Of a stretch of DNA of 18,211 bases, positions 1 through 8,375 are shown in pieces; within the stretch, counting starts at the first letter, position 1; every line of letters begins with the position of its first letter. The stretch lies in assembly GCA_947303695.1 (NCBI GenBank), contig CAMYYX010000021.1, forward strand, positions 1 to 18,211, read 5' to 3'. Position numbers and translations under genes: made by a program. The notes under the pieces are model-generated. The model did no database searches. It was not told the DNA's origin and was given only the letters and a program-made list of their open reading frames with translations. Source of the DNA: an uncultured Prevotellaceae bacterium. Its GTDB lineage: Bacteria > Bacteroidota > Bacteroidia > Bacteroidales > Bacteroidaceae.

Positions 1-8
1 TTTGCATC

Positions 9-902
9 ATGAAAGTAGCAACGATAGGTTTTTTTGACGGAGTACACAAAGGCCATCAGTTTCTCATCCATCAGGTGGTGGAGGAGGCTGAACGCTTGGG
101 TGGTGTGTCTGTTTGTGTGACCTTTGCCAATCACCCTCGTAGTGTGGTAGAGCAGATGAAAGGCCATCAGTTCTCTATTCAGTTGCTAACGACTCAGGAT
201 GAGAAGGTGATGATGTTGAAGCGGATGGGCATTCAGGAGGTGTCGCTTCTGGAGTTCACTCCTGAGATTGCGATGATGAGTGCTTATGATTTCATGTCTG
301 AGGTGCTGAAAGGCCAAATGGGTGTGGATGTGCTGGTGATTGGGTATGACCACCGATTTGGGCATAACCGTTCGGAAGGCTTCAATGATTATGTGCGATA
401 TGGTAAGGAGATAGGTATCCGGATTGTGCAGGCTCAGGCATTTGAGGAGAACCATATTACTGTGAGTTCGTCCTTGATTCGCGAGACGTTGCTGCAAGGA
501 CGTGTGGCAGACAGCCGGAAGTTGTTAGGGTATGATTATTTTGTTGAAGGGGTTGTGGTGAATGGTTTCAAGGTGGGTAGGCGAATTGGTTATCCCACAG
601 CGAATGTTGAAGTGGCTCCGGAAAAACTCATTCCTTGTGATGGAGTGTATGCCGTGAGGGTGGAACTGGAAGGTCGTATGTTTGGCGGTATGCTCAACAT
701 AGGATGGCGTCCTACCTTTAGTGGAAACAAACGAACGATTGAGGTGAACCTCTTCGATTTCGGTGGGAATATCTATAGTGAACAGATTACCATCCACTTC
801 GAGGACTTCTTGCGTCAAGAGCAAAAATTTGATTCTCCTGAAGCATTGATTCAGCAATTGGCGATAGATGAACAAAAAGCAAGAGAGTTTTTAGATGATT
901 AG
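9..902 (+). CDS. ribF: Bifunctional riboflavin kinase / FAD synthetase (RibF), 5' end possibly outside window
   Basis: Makes FMN from riboflavin and ATP, then FAD from FMN and ATP, in the cytoplasm. The N-terminal nucleotidyltransferase domain shows GFFDGVHKGH (residues 7-16, the HIGH-like nucleotide-binding motif), GYDHRFGHNR (112-121) and SSSLIRETL (154-162). The C-terminal kinase domain shows GRRIGYPTANV (190-200), NIGWRPTF (230-237) and EVNLFDF (245-251). The two codons before this ATG are open to the window edge, and family members usually have about 15 residues before the GxFDGVH motif, so the true start may lie upstream; 297 residues is slightly short for the roughly 310 usual in the family. 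The stop overlaps the next gene by 8 nt, which suggests co-translation. Identity is secure; only the start is uncertain. Confidence 0.95.
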   Translation: MKVATIGFFDGVHKGHQFLIHQVVEEAERLGGVSVCVTFANHPRSVVEQMKGHQFSIQLLTTQDEKVMMLKRMGIQEVSLLEFTPEIAMMSAYDFMSEVLKGQMGVDVLVIGYDHRFGHNRSEGFNDYVRYGKEIGIRIVQAQAFEENHITVSSSLIRETLLQGRVADSRKLLGYDYFVEGVVVNGFKVGRRIGYPTANVEVAPEKLIPCDGVYAVRVELEGRMFGGMLNIGWRPTFSGNKRTIEVNLFDFGGNIYSEQITIHFEDFLRQEQKFDSPEALIQQLAIDEQKAREFLDD

Positions 903-1380
903 GCGTTTTTTTCATCGATATGGTTTTGGCATCCAGTCTCCCTGGGCTTATTCGCTCGTTCGTAATGTGCTGTTCGAGTCGTTGGGGTATTATGCCTTCG
1001 ATGATTTGCGTCAGAGATATCCGAATCTCAGCCCTAAGGAACGCAAACGCAATGAGCAGTTGTTCAGGATAGTGAATCATTTCAAGCCGAAATCAGTGGA
1101 GATGATAGGTAATCCAGACGAAGCGACAAAAGATTACCTCCACGCTTCACTCTCCACGTTCCACTCTCCACTATTATACTACATCGCTCCTTCAGCTCAG
1201 TCCATACCTACGGCATTTCCTGATGGAACAGTAATCGTTGCAGACGATATCAGGAAATCAAATACCAATATTTGGGAACAGTTGCTGAATTGTCCGCAGG
1301 CAACAGCAATCTTTGAAATGGGATACAGGGGTATGCTTGTTTTCGACCCGAAACGAGTACGACAAGTCTATATGCTTTGA
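895..1380 (+). CDS. Shortened class I SAM-methyltransferase-like protein, probably inactive
   Basis: 161 residues. The N-terminus (HRYGFGIQSPWAYSLV, residues 7-22) resembles the start of a Bacteroidetes methyltransferase-like family that opens with an HGxGxHSPF-type motif. The C-terminus (VIVADDIR 113-120, then IFEMGYRGMLVFDP 139-152) resembles that family's end, where a DDI motif is followed by a strand ending in GLVFF. Between them, intact relatives carry a glycine-rich SAM loop and about 100 residues of Rossmann core. Here there is only SVEMIGN (67-73) and about 40 residues, part of them encoded by a heptanucleotide repeat at 1145-1172. SAM binding therefore looks lost. It starts inside the end of ribF and ends 3 bp from the convergent DUF4835 gene. 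The family link is from memory of motif patterns; function is unknown. Confidence 0.7.
   Translation: MIRRFFHRYGFGIQSPWAYSLVRNVLFESLGYYAFDDLRQRYPNLSPKERKRNEQLFRIVNHFKPKSVEMIGNPDEATKDYLHASLSTFHSPLLYYIAPSAQSIPTAFPDGTVIVADDIRKSNTNIWEQLLNCPQATAIFEMGYRGMLVFDPKRVRQVYML
1145..1172 (+). repeat. Heptanucleotide tandem repeat inside a coding region (4 units)
   Basis: Four consecutive 7-bp units of the form YTYCACK (CTTCACT, CTCCACG, TTCCACT, CTCCACT). It lies in the middle of the methyltransferase-like gene and encodes residues 84-93, where relatives would have SAM-binding core. Confidence 0.75.
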
Positions 1381-1383
1381 TTA

Positions 1384-2283
1384 CTATTTTTGGATTTTCT
1401 TCCACTCCATATTCTGGGAAGCATTGATTTTGAGGAGGGTTTCATAGACGGCATCTTTCTCTTTTGCGTTGCCGTGTCCTCGATAGATATTTACCAATTC
1501 ATCGCGTTTGTAGTCGGTAAATATCTGTGGAAGCATACTGAGTGGCTTGTTGTCGTATGCTTCTTTGAGCATTTCGATGGATTCGGTGATAGCTGTACGT
1601 CCACGGTCCACATTGCTTGACATCTCGTCAAGTCCCTGACGGTGATACTTATACATCAGCATTCTGAACGGTTCCATCGTTGTCTCCATGTAGTCGTTGA
1701 TGATGGCATGACGGTTTTTGTTGTTGTTGAATGCTTTCCATCCAGGTTCTGATAGGTTCTGTGCATTATTCACGATGCTTTCGACCTTGTGGAGGATTTC
1801 TGTTCCGCCCTTTGGAGAGAAGGTGTCGAGATCTAGCCCGATGAACAGATAGGCATAGTAGGCCAGGAGTGCTGTGAGATTATTGTCCATGTTTGTCTCG
1901 TTGAACTCCAAAGGCTCGTGTTCGATGTAGTCGAAACCGATTTCTGTATCACGACGTGAGAATATCGTGGTGTTGTATGTGGCATTAAACACAGGGCGGG
2001 TTACCTGAAACTGCAGTTCTCCGGAAAAGTGGTTGTTCTCCGTCTTGTATTGTTTAATGGTGAAGTTCATCGTACAGTTGATGCGTTCTTCCTTACTGTA
2101 TTGCAGGTCTGTCCACGCCCGATTGTTCATGAACGAAGTGATTTCCTTTTCCAGGGTTTCGAAGATACCGTTGTTGGTACCTTGTACCTGAGAATGGTTG
2201 ATGCGTACTGTGCAATTCAACTCCTGTGCCTTCATCGTAAGACACTGTAGGGTAGCTATGAGAATAAATACAAAATACTTCAT
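1384..2283 (-). CDS. DUF4835 family secreted protein (PorD-like, type IX secretion associated)
   Basis: 299 residues. Residues 1-19 form a signal peptide (hydrophobic stretch FVFILIATLQCLT, likely cleavage after MKAQ), so the mature protein is periplasmic. The opening ELNCTVRINHSQVQGTN and the following EKEITSFMNNRAWTD are typical of DUF4835, a Bacteroidetes-specific family that I recall also being annotated as PorD, a type IX secretion component; that functional name is from memory and not provable here. The gene ends 3 bp from the convergent methyltransferase-like gene and is divergent from ychF. A -7 box (TATCTTTG, minus strand, 2308 to 2301) sits 18 nt before the ATG, so the leader is very short. 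Length and start are normal for the family. Confidence 0.85.
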   Translation of the reverse strand: MKYFVFILIATLQCLTMKAQELNCTVRINHSQVQGTNNGIFETLEKEITSFMNNRAWTDLQYSKEERINCTMNFTIKQYKTENNHFSGELQFQVTRPVFNATYNTTIFSRRDTEIGFDYIEHEPLEFNETNMDNNLTALLAYYAYLFIGLDLDTFSPKGGTEILHKVESIVNNAQNLSEPGWKAFNNNKNRHAIINDYMETTMEPFRMLMYKYHRQGLDEMSSNVDRGRTAITESIEMLKEAYDNKPLSMLPQIFTDYKRDELVNIYRGHGNAKEKDAVYETLLKINASQNMEWKKIQK

Positions 2284-2300
2284 GCGCTTGTTATTTGCTG

Positions 2301-2308
2301 CAAAGATA
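2301..2308 (-). promoter_or_regulatory. -7 box of the DUF4835 gene promoter
   Basis: On the minus strand this reads TATCTTTG, a match to the Bacteroidetes TAnnTTTG -7 consensus, 18 nt before the DUF4835 ATG. No TTTG is found at the expected 19-21 bp distance upstream; that position is occupied by the GTTTAC[A/C] heptad repeat. Confidence 0.55.
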
Positions 2309-2314
2309 CAAAAA

Positions 2315-2342
2315 GTTTACAGTTTACCGTTTACAGTTTACC
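2315..2342. repeat. Heptanucleotide tandem repeat GTTTAC[A/C] (4 units)
   Basis: Four perfect 7-bp units whose last base alternates A, C, A, C, followed by a partial fifth unit. It lies in the divergent intergenic region just upstream of the DUF4835 -7 box. Confidence 0.9.
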
Positions 2343-2354
2343 GTTTTTCCCCAA

Positions 2355-2375
2355 AATTATCAATTATCAATTGAT
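2355..2375. repeat. Heptanucleotide repeat AATTATC (2 units plus a degenerate third)
   Basis: Two exact AATTATC units followed by AATTGAT, 12 bp after the previous heptad array but with a different unit sequence. Confidence 0.7.
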
Positions 2376-2383
2376 ATTTTGTC

Positions 2384-2453
2384 AAAAATGCGTTTAAGCC
2401 GAGCAAAGAACAGATAAATTTGTTTTTTCGAGGCGTAGCATTTTGCGCGTAGC
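2384..2453. repeat. Dispersed intergenic element, copy A
   Basis: Shares two blocks with 14475-14547 in the same order: AAAAATGCG followed by WTTAAGCCGA at the left, and GCGTAGCATTTTGC at the right. The starts of the two blocks are 49 bp apart here and 52 bp apart in copy B, and the sequence between differs. In this copy GCGTAGC is repeated directly around ATTTTGC, and the block contains the -33 TTTG of the ychF promoter. Confidence 0.6.
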
Positions 2454-2472
2454 GAATTAATTTGTATCTTTG
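2442..2472 (+). promoter_or_regulatory. ychF promoter, Bacteroidetes type
   Basis: TTTG (2442-2445), 19 bp, then TATCTTTG (2465-2472), matching the Bacteroidetes housekeeping sigma consensus TTTG / TAnnTTTG. The start codon is 22 nt downstream, giving a short leader. The same promoter could serve the lgt, 722-aa and GH43 genes that follow. Confidence 0.8.
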
Positions 2473-2493
2473 CGCTGTAATAAAAAATGAACT

Positions 2494-3597
2494 ATGGCAT
2501 TAAAAGCAGGAATCGTTGGATTGCCGAATGTGGGCAAGTCAACTCTTTTTAATTGTCTGTCGAGCGCAAAGGCGCAGGCGGCTAACTTCCCATTCTGTAC
2601 GATTGACGCACAGATGGGACAGATATCAGTACCAGACGAACGTCTCACAAAGTTGGCAGAGATAGTACACCCAGGACGTATCGTACCTGCCACTTGTGAT
2701 ATAGTGGATATTGCAGGATTGGTGAAGGGTGCAAGTCAAGGTGAAGGTCTGGGAAACCAGTTCTTGGGTAATATACGCGAGTGTGACGCCATCATTCATG
2801 TGTTGCGTTGTTTTGATAATGGTAACATTGTGCATGTTGATGGTAGCGTGAATCCTGTGAGAGACAAAGAGGTGATTGATACAGAACTCCAATTGAAGGA
2901 CTTGGAGACTGTTGAGTCGCGTATCAAACGTGTGGAGAAGCAGGCCAATGTGGGTGGCGACAAGATGGCGAAAGTGGAACTGGGATTGCTACTCCGATAT
3001 AAGGAAGCTTTGGAAAAGGGTCAAAGTGCACGTGTGGTAGAGTTGGAGACTGCAGAGGAAGAGACCGTTGCGAAACAGATGTTTCTGCTGACCACCAAGC
3101 CTGTGTTGTATGTATGCAACGTGGACGACCAAAGTGCAAAGGATGGAAATGAATATGTGAACGCTGTGCGTGAAGCTATCAAAGGTGAAGATGCACAGTT
3201 GCTCATCATCTCTGCCCAGACGGAAGCCGACATCGCAGAACTGGAGAGCTATGAGGAGAAGCAGATGTTCCTGGAGGATATGGGATTAGAGGAAAGCGGA
3301 TGTAACCGTCTGATCAAAGCGATCTATGCGTTGCTCAACCTCCAGACATTTATCACAGCTGGACCGATGGAGGTGAAGGCTTGGACTTTCCGCAAGGGAT
3401 GGAAAGCTCCTCAGTGTGCGGGTGTTATCCACACAGATTTCGAGAAAGGCTTCATCCGTGCTGAAGTCATCAAGTACGACGACTATATCAAATATGGTTC
3501 TGAAGCAGCTGTCCGTGAAGCCGGTAAGCTGGGCGTAGAAGGAAAAGACTACATCGTGCAGGATGGCGACATCATGCATTTCCGATTTAATGTATAA
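2494..3597 (+). CDS. ychF: Redox-/ribosome-associated ATPase-GTPase YchF (Obg superfamily)
   Basis: 367 residues, matching the family length of about 363-367. G1/Walker A is GLPNVGKST (residues 9-17), G3 is DIAG (72-75), and the G4-equivalent site is NVDD (209-212), which takes the place of NKxD in this ATP-preferring family. A helical insert spans roughly 125-200 and a C-terminal TGS domain roughly 282-365 (TFITAGPMEVKAWTFRKG). YchF is a universally conserved cytoplasmic nucleotidase that binds ribosomes and is linked to oxidative-stress response. The ATG at 2494 is chosen because MxLKAGIVGLPNVGKS is the normal N-terminus; an ATG at 2487 is out of frame. A strong promoter lies at 2442-2472. 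Confidence 0.97.
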   Translation: MALKAGIVGLPNVGKSTLFNCLSSAKAQAANFPFCTIDAQMGQISVPDERLTKLAEIVHPGRIVPATCDIVDIAGLVKGASQGEGLGNQFLGNIRECDAIIHVLRCFDNGNIVHVDGSVNPVRDKEVIDTELQLKDLETVESRIKRVEKQANVGGDKMAKVELGLLLRYKEALEKGQSARVVELETAEEETVAKQMFLLTTKPVLYVCNVDDQSAKDGNEYVNAVREAIKGEDAQLLIISAQTEADIAELESYEEKQMFLEDMGLEESGCNRLIKAIYALLNLQTFITAGPMEVKAWTFRKGWKAPQCAGVIHTDFEKGFIRAEVIKYDDYIKYGSEAAVREAGKLGVEGKDYIVQDGDIMHFRFNV

Positions 3598-3613
3598 CAG
3601 CATTGTTCAACTA

Positions 3614-3641
3614 ATTATGAATTATGCATTATGAATTATTT
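3614..3641 (+). repeat. Heptanucleotide repeat ATTATG[A/C] (3 units plus a degenerate fourth) containing the lgt start codon
   Basis: The units create ATG triplets at 3617, 3624 and 3631, each 7 bp apart and so in three different frames. Only 3631 opens lgt. The 3617 ATG opens a five-codon frame that ends in TGA overlapping the lgt start, and could act as a coupling leader. Confidence 0.8.
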
Positions 3642-4545
3642 AGCTTTCATTGATTGGCAGCCTCACGTTGAGGCATTTCAGATAGCTTCGTATAGCGTCA
3701 GATGGTATGCGCTGTTTTGGGCAGTAGGATTAATTGCTGCCTATTATATCGTCAAGAATCTGTACAAGCATGAAGGGATTTCGCTTGACAAGTTCGACCC
3801 TCTGTTCTTGTATTGCTTTTTCGGCATCTTGATTGGCGCACGTCTTGGTCATTGTTTGTTCTATGAGCCTGAGTATTATCTTGGGAGTACAAATGGGGTG
3901 ATAGAGATGTTTCTGCCCGTAAAGATTCAGTCGGATGGTAGTTGGCAGTATCATGGCTATGCCGGATTAGCCAGTCATGGAGGCGCACTCGGTTGTTTTA
4001 TAGCAATGTTTATTTACTCACGACGAAATGCCGTACGGTTTTCGGTTGTGCTTGATAACGTTTGTATCGCCACACCGTTTACGGCCTGTTGTATCCGCCT
4101 CGGCAATTTGATGAATTCTGAGATTATCGGTAGCCAGACGGATGTTCCTTGGGCATTTTTGTTCCATACGAATGAGTCTATGGTGGGTGGTGCTGTTGTT
4201 CCTCGTCATCCTGCTCAGTTGTACGAAGCATTGGCCTATTTCATCATCTTCATCGTGTTGTTAATCGTCTATTGGCGACTCAAAAACTACAAAATACGTT
4301 CGGGTGTAGGTACCTGTCTGTATTTCGGATTATGTCTCATGCTGATATTCACGTTCCGTTTCTTTGTAGAGTTCATCAAGAAGGAACAGGTGGATTTCGA
4401 GAAGGGAATGGCACTTGATATGGGTCAATTACTCAGTATTCCATTCATTATCGCAGGTATTTATTTCACCGTTCGCGGTATTCGGTTATTTAGGAAGTAT
4501 AGAAACGATCACGAATCCTATTTCAAAGCTTATGGAGAATCATAA
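3631..4545 (+). CDS. lgt: Prolipoprotein diacylglyceryl transferase (Lgt)
   Basis: Transfers diacylglycerol from phosphatidylglycerol to the lipobox cysteine of prolipoproteins, at the inner membrane. 304 residues with about seven hydrophobic segments. Signature pieces are RWYAL (24-28), GARLGH (69-74), SHGGALG with the conserved His116 (115-121), the Lgt signature CIRLGNLMNSE with Arg156 (154-164), PRHPAQLYEA (191-200) and R243/E247 in the FRFFVE segment. It is slightly longer than the E. coli enzyme (291). The start codon lies inside a heptanucleotide repeat. The end overlaps the next gene by 14 nt. At least three lipoproteins in this window (GH43, DPP III, fimbrillin-like) are expected substrates. 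Confidence 0.97.
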   Translation: MNYLAFIDWQPHVEAFQIASYSVRWYALFWAVGLIAAYYIVKNLYKHEGISLDKFDPLFLYCFFGILIGARLGHCLFYEPEYYLGSTNGVIEMFLPVKIQSDGSWQYHGYAGLASHGGALGCFIAMFIYSRRNAVRFSVVLDNVCIATPFTACCIRLGNLMNSEIIGSQTDVPWAFLFHTNESMVGGAVVPRHPAQLYEALAYFIIFIVLLIVYWRLKNYKIRSGVGTCLYFGLCLMLIFTFRFFVEFIKKEQVDFEKGMALDMGQLLSIPFIIAGIYFTVRGIRLFRKYRNDHESYFKAYGES

Positions 4546-6700
4546 ATCTCACAAAGGTCTCATTGCTACCATCATCGTCCTCATAGTTCTGCTACTTGGT
4601 GCAGGGGGATGGATTTGGTATAGCTGTTCAAACAAGGAAGAGAAGATCGACTTGGAGAACTACACTCCGGTTGAGGAGTTCAAGCCTGCTTTTGAGGCTT
4701 TGAACAAAGAGCCGGAACCTCAGTACGATATTGAGGAGACCGTTCGTCTGCTGAATGGATTGGAAGTAGCGCAAAACCAGTCAGAGGACTTCTTCGCGTT
4801 TCTTGAGTTTATGGCCAAGCAAGACTATAGCAAGGTGCCACCAGATGTGTTGGAAGCCAAAAAGAAACTTCTGCCGATTCTGCAGAAGATGTTCGAGTTG
4901 CAGAAGGAATATGATGAGTTGGACAACATCTGGATGTTGGCTCGTAGTGCTACCAGCGGAGCTACCAACTTTGCTGAGAACGCCAACCCGATTGCTGTCA
5001 TCTCCACCATCTTCTCTGGCGACCCGTTGTCGGCTGTGGGAATCAACAAGAACCTTGCAGAAGCCAAGACCGCTGCTTTTGAGCAGTATGAGAAAGATCA
5101 GAAGTTGAAGGAGTCGTTGAAGAAAGAAATAGAGGACGTGCGAATGTCGTACATCGACTATCTCTCCGAGTATGCTCCTGTCTATTTCAAGTATATGAAC
5201 GAATGGGATAAGCTCTGTCTGGATCGTGATAAAGCCTATCTTGATATTTATGCAGGACGTTCGAAGGATGCCTTCAACGCCATCGAGAAGGTACTCGATA
5301 AGTACCCAACCAATCGCGAGGCTCTCCTGCTGAAAGCATTGTCGTTGGTTCAGATGGCTGACACGAAGGCGCCTGTCAACACCTTGCAACCTTCAGATAT
5401 TGAACAGGATTCGCTGCCGAAAGAGAACCCGAATGACAAGCTGCTGACTGAAGCATATGCCATTTTGGAGAATTATACAGAGTTGTATCCAAATCGTAGT
5501 GCTCCAGCTTTGGTGCTGAAGGGATTGATCTGCTTGAAGGAAGGTAACGAAACGAAAGCGATGTCGTATCTTGACCAGGCAAGTGTGGAATATCCACGTC
5601 AGGCTGCTGCGTTGACTGACCTTCTCGATTCGTACAAGAACCGTTCGTATCTCAACAAATCGAGTGAAGGCAAATATCTCCTGAAGCTCTATCGCAGTAC
5701 GATGGAAGGATACGGAATGTTCAGCCCCAATCTCTTGAAAGCGAAGTATTATGCTCAGCAAGGCGACCTTGATGAGAGCAAGGAGGAGATTTTCAATCAC
5801 TTCTACCGTCGAGGCAATCAGGGTGTCTATGATTGTCTGCTAAGCGATATGCAGTATTGCGAGGAGAATATGTACAGCATCTTCAAGCAACTGTTGATGG
5901 AGCAGTCTTTCATCGATGTAAGTGTGGAACCTACGACCGACTGGCTTGTCAGCAAGAACGATGATGAAGTGAAAGTCATCATCAACAACCGTAGTGATGT
6001 GGACCTTGAGAACGTGCGCATCTTCCTTTGCTTGCACTATACGGATATGTACAAGGATGAGTACGATGTGGTGAAATGTCCGTCCATCAATATCATCAAG
6101 CATCACGACAAGACTGAGATAGGTGTGGTAAAGCTTACCTACGAGGATAAGAAGTATGACGATATCACCCATATCCGTGCGATTGCGATGACTGACGATA
6201 AGATTTGTTGGATTGACAATGTGGATTACAAATATGTTCATGCTTACGAAGCATCGAAGGCAAGCGAGAAGGCAAAGAAGCAGAACCAGACCCGTCGTGA
6301 GGAGTTCCTAGATGCCTTTAACGTTACCAGCGAATCTCTGCTGTCTACCATCAGTTCAGGTATTAAGATCTATAGTAATATCAAGAATGGCGACAAGAGC
6401 ATCTGGGATAGTGTGACAGACATCTGGAAGGGTGACGACAAGAAACTGAAGATAGAGTTGCCTCGTATTCTCACCTTAATCGACCCAGTCTTCTCGCTTC
6501 ACCAACTGAAGGATAAAGACAACGCCATGTTGCCGAAGGAGAGCTATCTGGCTGGTAGCAACATCCGACTGAAGTTCGATTATGAGCCCAAGAACGGCGA
6601 CATCATTCCACTTTACATCTATAGCGACTATGTATCGTTCAAGGTGACGATAGCGTTTAAGGATGGAAAGGCTGAAATTCAGAAGATAGAACTCGAATAA
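4532..6700 (+). CDS. Large membrane-anchored protein with TPR-like region, function unknown
   Basis: 722 residues from the ATG that overlaps the end of lgt by 14 nt; an in-frame start at 4415 also exists but would run deep inside lgt and adds no sensible N-terminus. One transmembrane segment (about 9-30, IATIIVLIVLLLGAGGW) places the rest most likely in the periplasm. Residues 50-235 are charged and helical (rich in E, K, L). Residues 240-360 resemble tetratricopeptide helices (AFNAIEKVLDKYPTNREALLLKA; later AMSYLDQASVEYP). Residues 465-570 alternate like an Ig-like beta domain (DWLVSKNDDEVKVIINN onward), and the last 60 residues are beta-rich. I do not recognise a named family. The overlap suggests coupling to Lgt, but a functional link is unproven. 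Confidence 0.85.
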   Translation: MENHKSHKGLIATIIVLIVLLLGAGGWIWYSCSNKEEKIDLENYTPVEEFKPAFEALNKEPEPQYDIEETVRLLNGLEVAQNQSEDFFAFLEFMAKQDYSKVPPDVLEAKKKLLPILQKMFELQKEYDELDNIWMLARSATSGATNFAENANPIAVISTIFSGDPLSAVGINKNLAEAKTAAFEQYEKDQKLKESLKKEIEDVRMSYIDYLSEYAPVYFKYMNEWDKLCLDRDKAYLDIYAGRSKDAFNAIEKVLDKYPTNREALLLKALSLVQMADTKAPVNTLQPSDIEQDSLPKENPNDKLLTEAYAILENYTELYPNRSAPALVLKGLICLKEGNETKAMSYLDQASVEYPRQAAALTDLLDSYKNRSYLNKSSEGKYLLKLYRSTMEGYGMFSPNLLKAKYYAQQGDLDESKEEIFNHFYRRGNQGVYDCLLSDMQYCEENMYSIFKQLLMEQSFIDVSVEPTTDWLVSKNDDEVKVIINNRSDVDLENVRIFLCLHYTDMYKDEYDVVKCPSINIIKHHDKTEIGVVKLTYEDKKYDDITHIRAIAMTDDKICWIDNVDYKYVHAYEASKASEKAKKQNQTRREEFLDAFNVTSESLLSTISSGIKIYSNIKNGDKSIWDSVTDIWKGDDKKLKIELPRILTLIDPVFSLHQLKDKDNAMLPKESYLAGSNIRLKFDYEPKNGDIIPLYIYSDYVSFKVTIAFKDGKAEIQKIELE

Positions 6701-6720
6701 CTCAATAACATCAAATCCTT

Positions 6721-8367
6721 ATGAAAATGATAACCGCAGCTATTGGCTGCATCTTGCTTATGACAGCATGTACCCCACCCAAGACAGTCTCGAAGGCTGA
6801 GGTGTTTACTCAGGGTAACCCATTCCTTCCGTTGTGGGAACATATTCCTGATGGAGAACCTTACGTTTTTGAAGACCCAGACAATCCTGGGAAGTTCCGT
6901 GTGTATGTTTATGGTTCACACGACGACCTGATTACAGAATACTGCGGACGCGACCAGGTGGTGTGGTCGGCTCCAGTCGAAGACCTCACTCAATGGCGAT
7001 ATGATGGTGAGATATTCAGTGTGACGAAAAACGCCAAGGGTGAACAGCTCAATCCTGAAGGGAAGGGTGATGTTCTCTATGCACCCGATGTGACCCTTGT
7101 GGTGGGTGCAGACGGCACAAAGACCTATTACCTTTATCCCAACAATCAGGCTGGGGGTCGTAATGGTATGATTGCGAAGAGCAATCGTCCTGACGGACCT
7201 TTCGAGGTATGCAACTGGAGCAAGGACAATCCGAACATCGCGGATGGCGTGTTGGCTTTCGACCCAGCTGTCTTTGTCGATGACGACGGACGCATCTATG
7301 GTTATTGGGGATTCGAGCGCTCCTACGCTGCTGAGCTTGATCCGGCTACGATGGCAACAGTGAAGCCAGGTACCGAGATCGTTGAGGATATGGTCTCAGG
7401 ACGTTATGACGACGGTATCTTCAGCTTCTTCGAGGCATCATCTATCCGTAAAATCAAGGATAAATATGTGTTCATCTACAGCCGCTTCACAAAAGACGGA
7501 GAATTCGGCCTTCCTATCTCTAATTACACGCTTGCCTATGCTTACAGCGACCATCCATTAGGCCCTTGGACCTATGGAGGAACCATTATCGATGCACGAG
7601 GACGTGAGAAGGATGAGGCTGGTAACGTGATTGCTTCTGCTTGCATAGATGGTAACACTCATGGCTCAATCTGCGAGATTAACGGACAATGGTACGTTTT
7701 CTATCATCGTCAGACGGGTACGGATGAGTATGCTCGTCAGGCTATGGTAGCTCCGATAGAAGTGAAAGTTGAGGAAGGAGAAGGTGGAAAGGTAGAGATA
7801 TCTGAAGGAGAGTACAACTCGAACGGTTTCGCACTCAATGGTCTCAATCCGTTCGAACCGCATTCTGCGGGTATTGCTTGCTGGTACACAGGTCCTAAAC
7901 CTGCTATTCACGAATGGCCGAACAACACGTTCTTCGGCTCCTATCCTGCTGCTACCTATGGAACAGATGACAAGTTTGATGCGCCCTACGACCTGCGTAA
8001 CAACACCAACCCGATTGTCAACAATACGGATGGCTCTATCGTGGGATACAAGTACTTCAACTTTGATGCTGATTCTTTGGCTAAAGATGGAAATTTAATG
8101 CTTTGCTTGAACCTCATACCCGAAGGTGTTGATGGCACCATCGAGGTGATGATAGATCGCCCTTGGACTTCACAAGGCGGCAAGAAGATAGGTCAGACAG
8201 ACCTAAAGGCCGATATGGAAAAGAAAGTGTGGACGATGGCGATTGGTATTAGTGAAGACGCCAAGAAGAGCGATCTCGTAGGCAAGCACGCCATCTTCTT
8301 CGTTTTCAAGTCCGACACAAAGGAAAAGTCTCTTTGCACGCTTCTGGACTTCTGCTTCAAGTATTAG
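6721..8367 (+). CDS. Glycoside hydrolase family 43 lipoprotein (arabinosidase/xylosidase type)
   Basis: 548 residues. A type II signal peptide ends in lipobox LMTAC (Cys17). The five-bladed propeller domain shows the three GH43 acids by motif: general base Asp44 (PDGEPYVF), pKa modulator Asp181 (FDPAVFVDDDG) and general acid Glu238 (FFEASSIRK), plus the HGS histidine (His314) that usually coordinates a metal in the channel. Residues about 430-548 look like a beta-sandwich of the CBM6 type. Likely role: cleaving arabinofuranosyl or xylosyl residues from plant polysaccharide at the cell envelope; exact substrate cannot be told. No acidic surface-export stretch follows the Cys (TPPKTVSK), so a periplasm-facing position is possible. 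It lies 20 nt after the 722-aa gene and ends 8 bp from the convergent operon. Confidence 0.9.
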   Translation: MKMITAAIGCILLMTACTPPKTVSKAEVFTQGNPFLPLWEHIPDGEPYVFEDPDNPGKFRVYVYGSHDDLITEYCGRDQVVWSAPVEDLTQWRYDGEIFSVTKNAKGEQLNPEGKGDVLYAPDVTLVVGADGTKTYYLYPNNQAGGRNGMIAKSNRPDGPFEVCNWSKDNPNIADGVLAFDPAVFVDDDGRIYGYWGFERSYAAELDPATMATVKPGTEIVEDMVSGRYDDGIFSFFEASSIRKIKDKYVFIYSRFTKDGEFGLPISNYTLAYAYSDHPLGPWTYGGTIIDARGREKDEAGNVIASACIDGNTHGSICEINGQWYVFYHRQTGTDEYARQAMVAPIEVKVEEGEGGKVEISEGEYNSNGFALNGLNPFEPHSAGIACWYTGPKPAIHEWPNNTFFGSYPAATYGTDDKFDAPYDLRNNTNPIVNNTDGSIVGYKYFNFDADSLAKDGNLMLCLNLIPEGVDGTIEVMIDRPWTSQGGKKIGQTDLKADMEKKVWTMAIGISEDAKKSDLVGKHAIFFVFKSDTKEKSLCTLLDFCFKY

Positions 8368-8375
8368 GGTGGTGT

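Noticed and set aside
4415..4531. Upstream in-frame start for the 722-residue protein (761 residues)
   Set aside because: It lies 131 nt inside lgt and adds a segment unlike a signal; the ATG at 4532 gives a clean membrane anchor.
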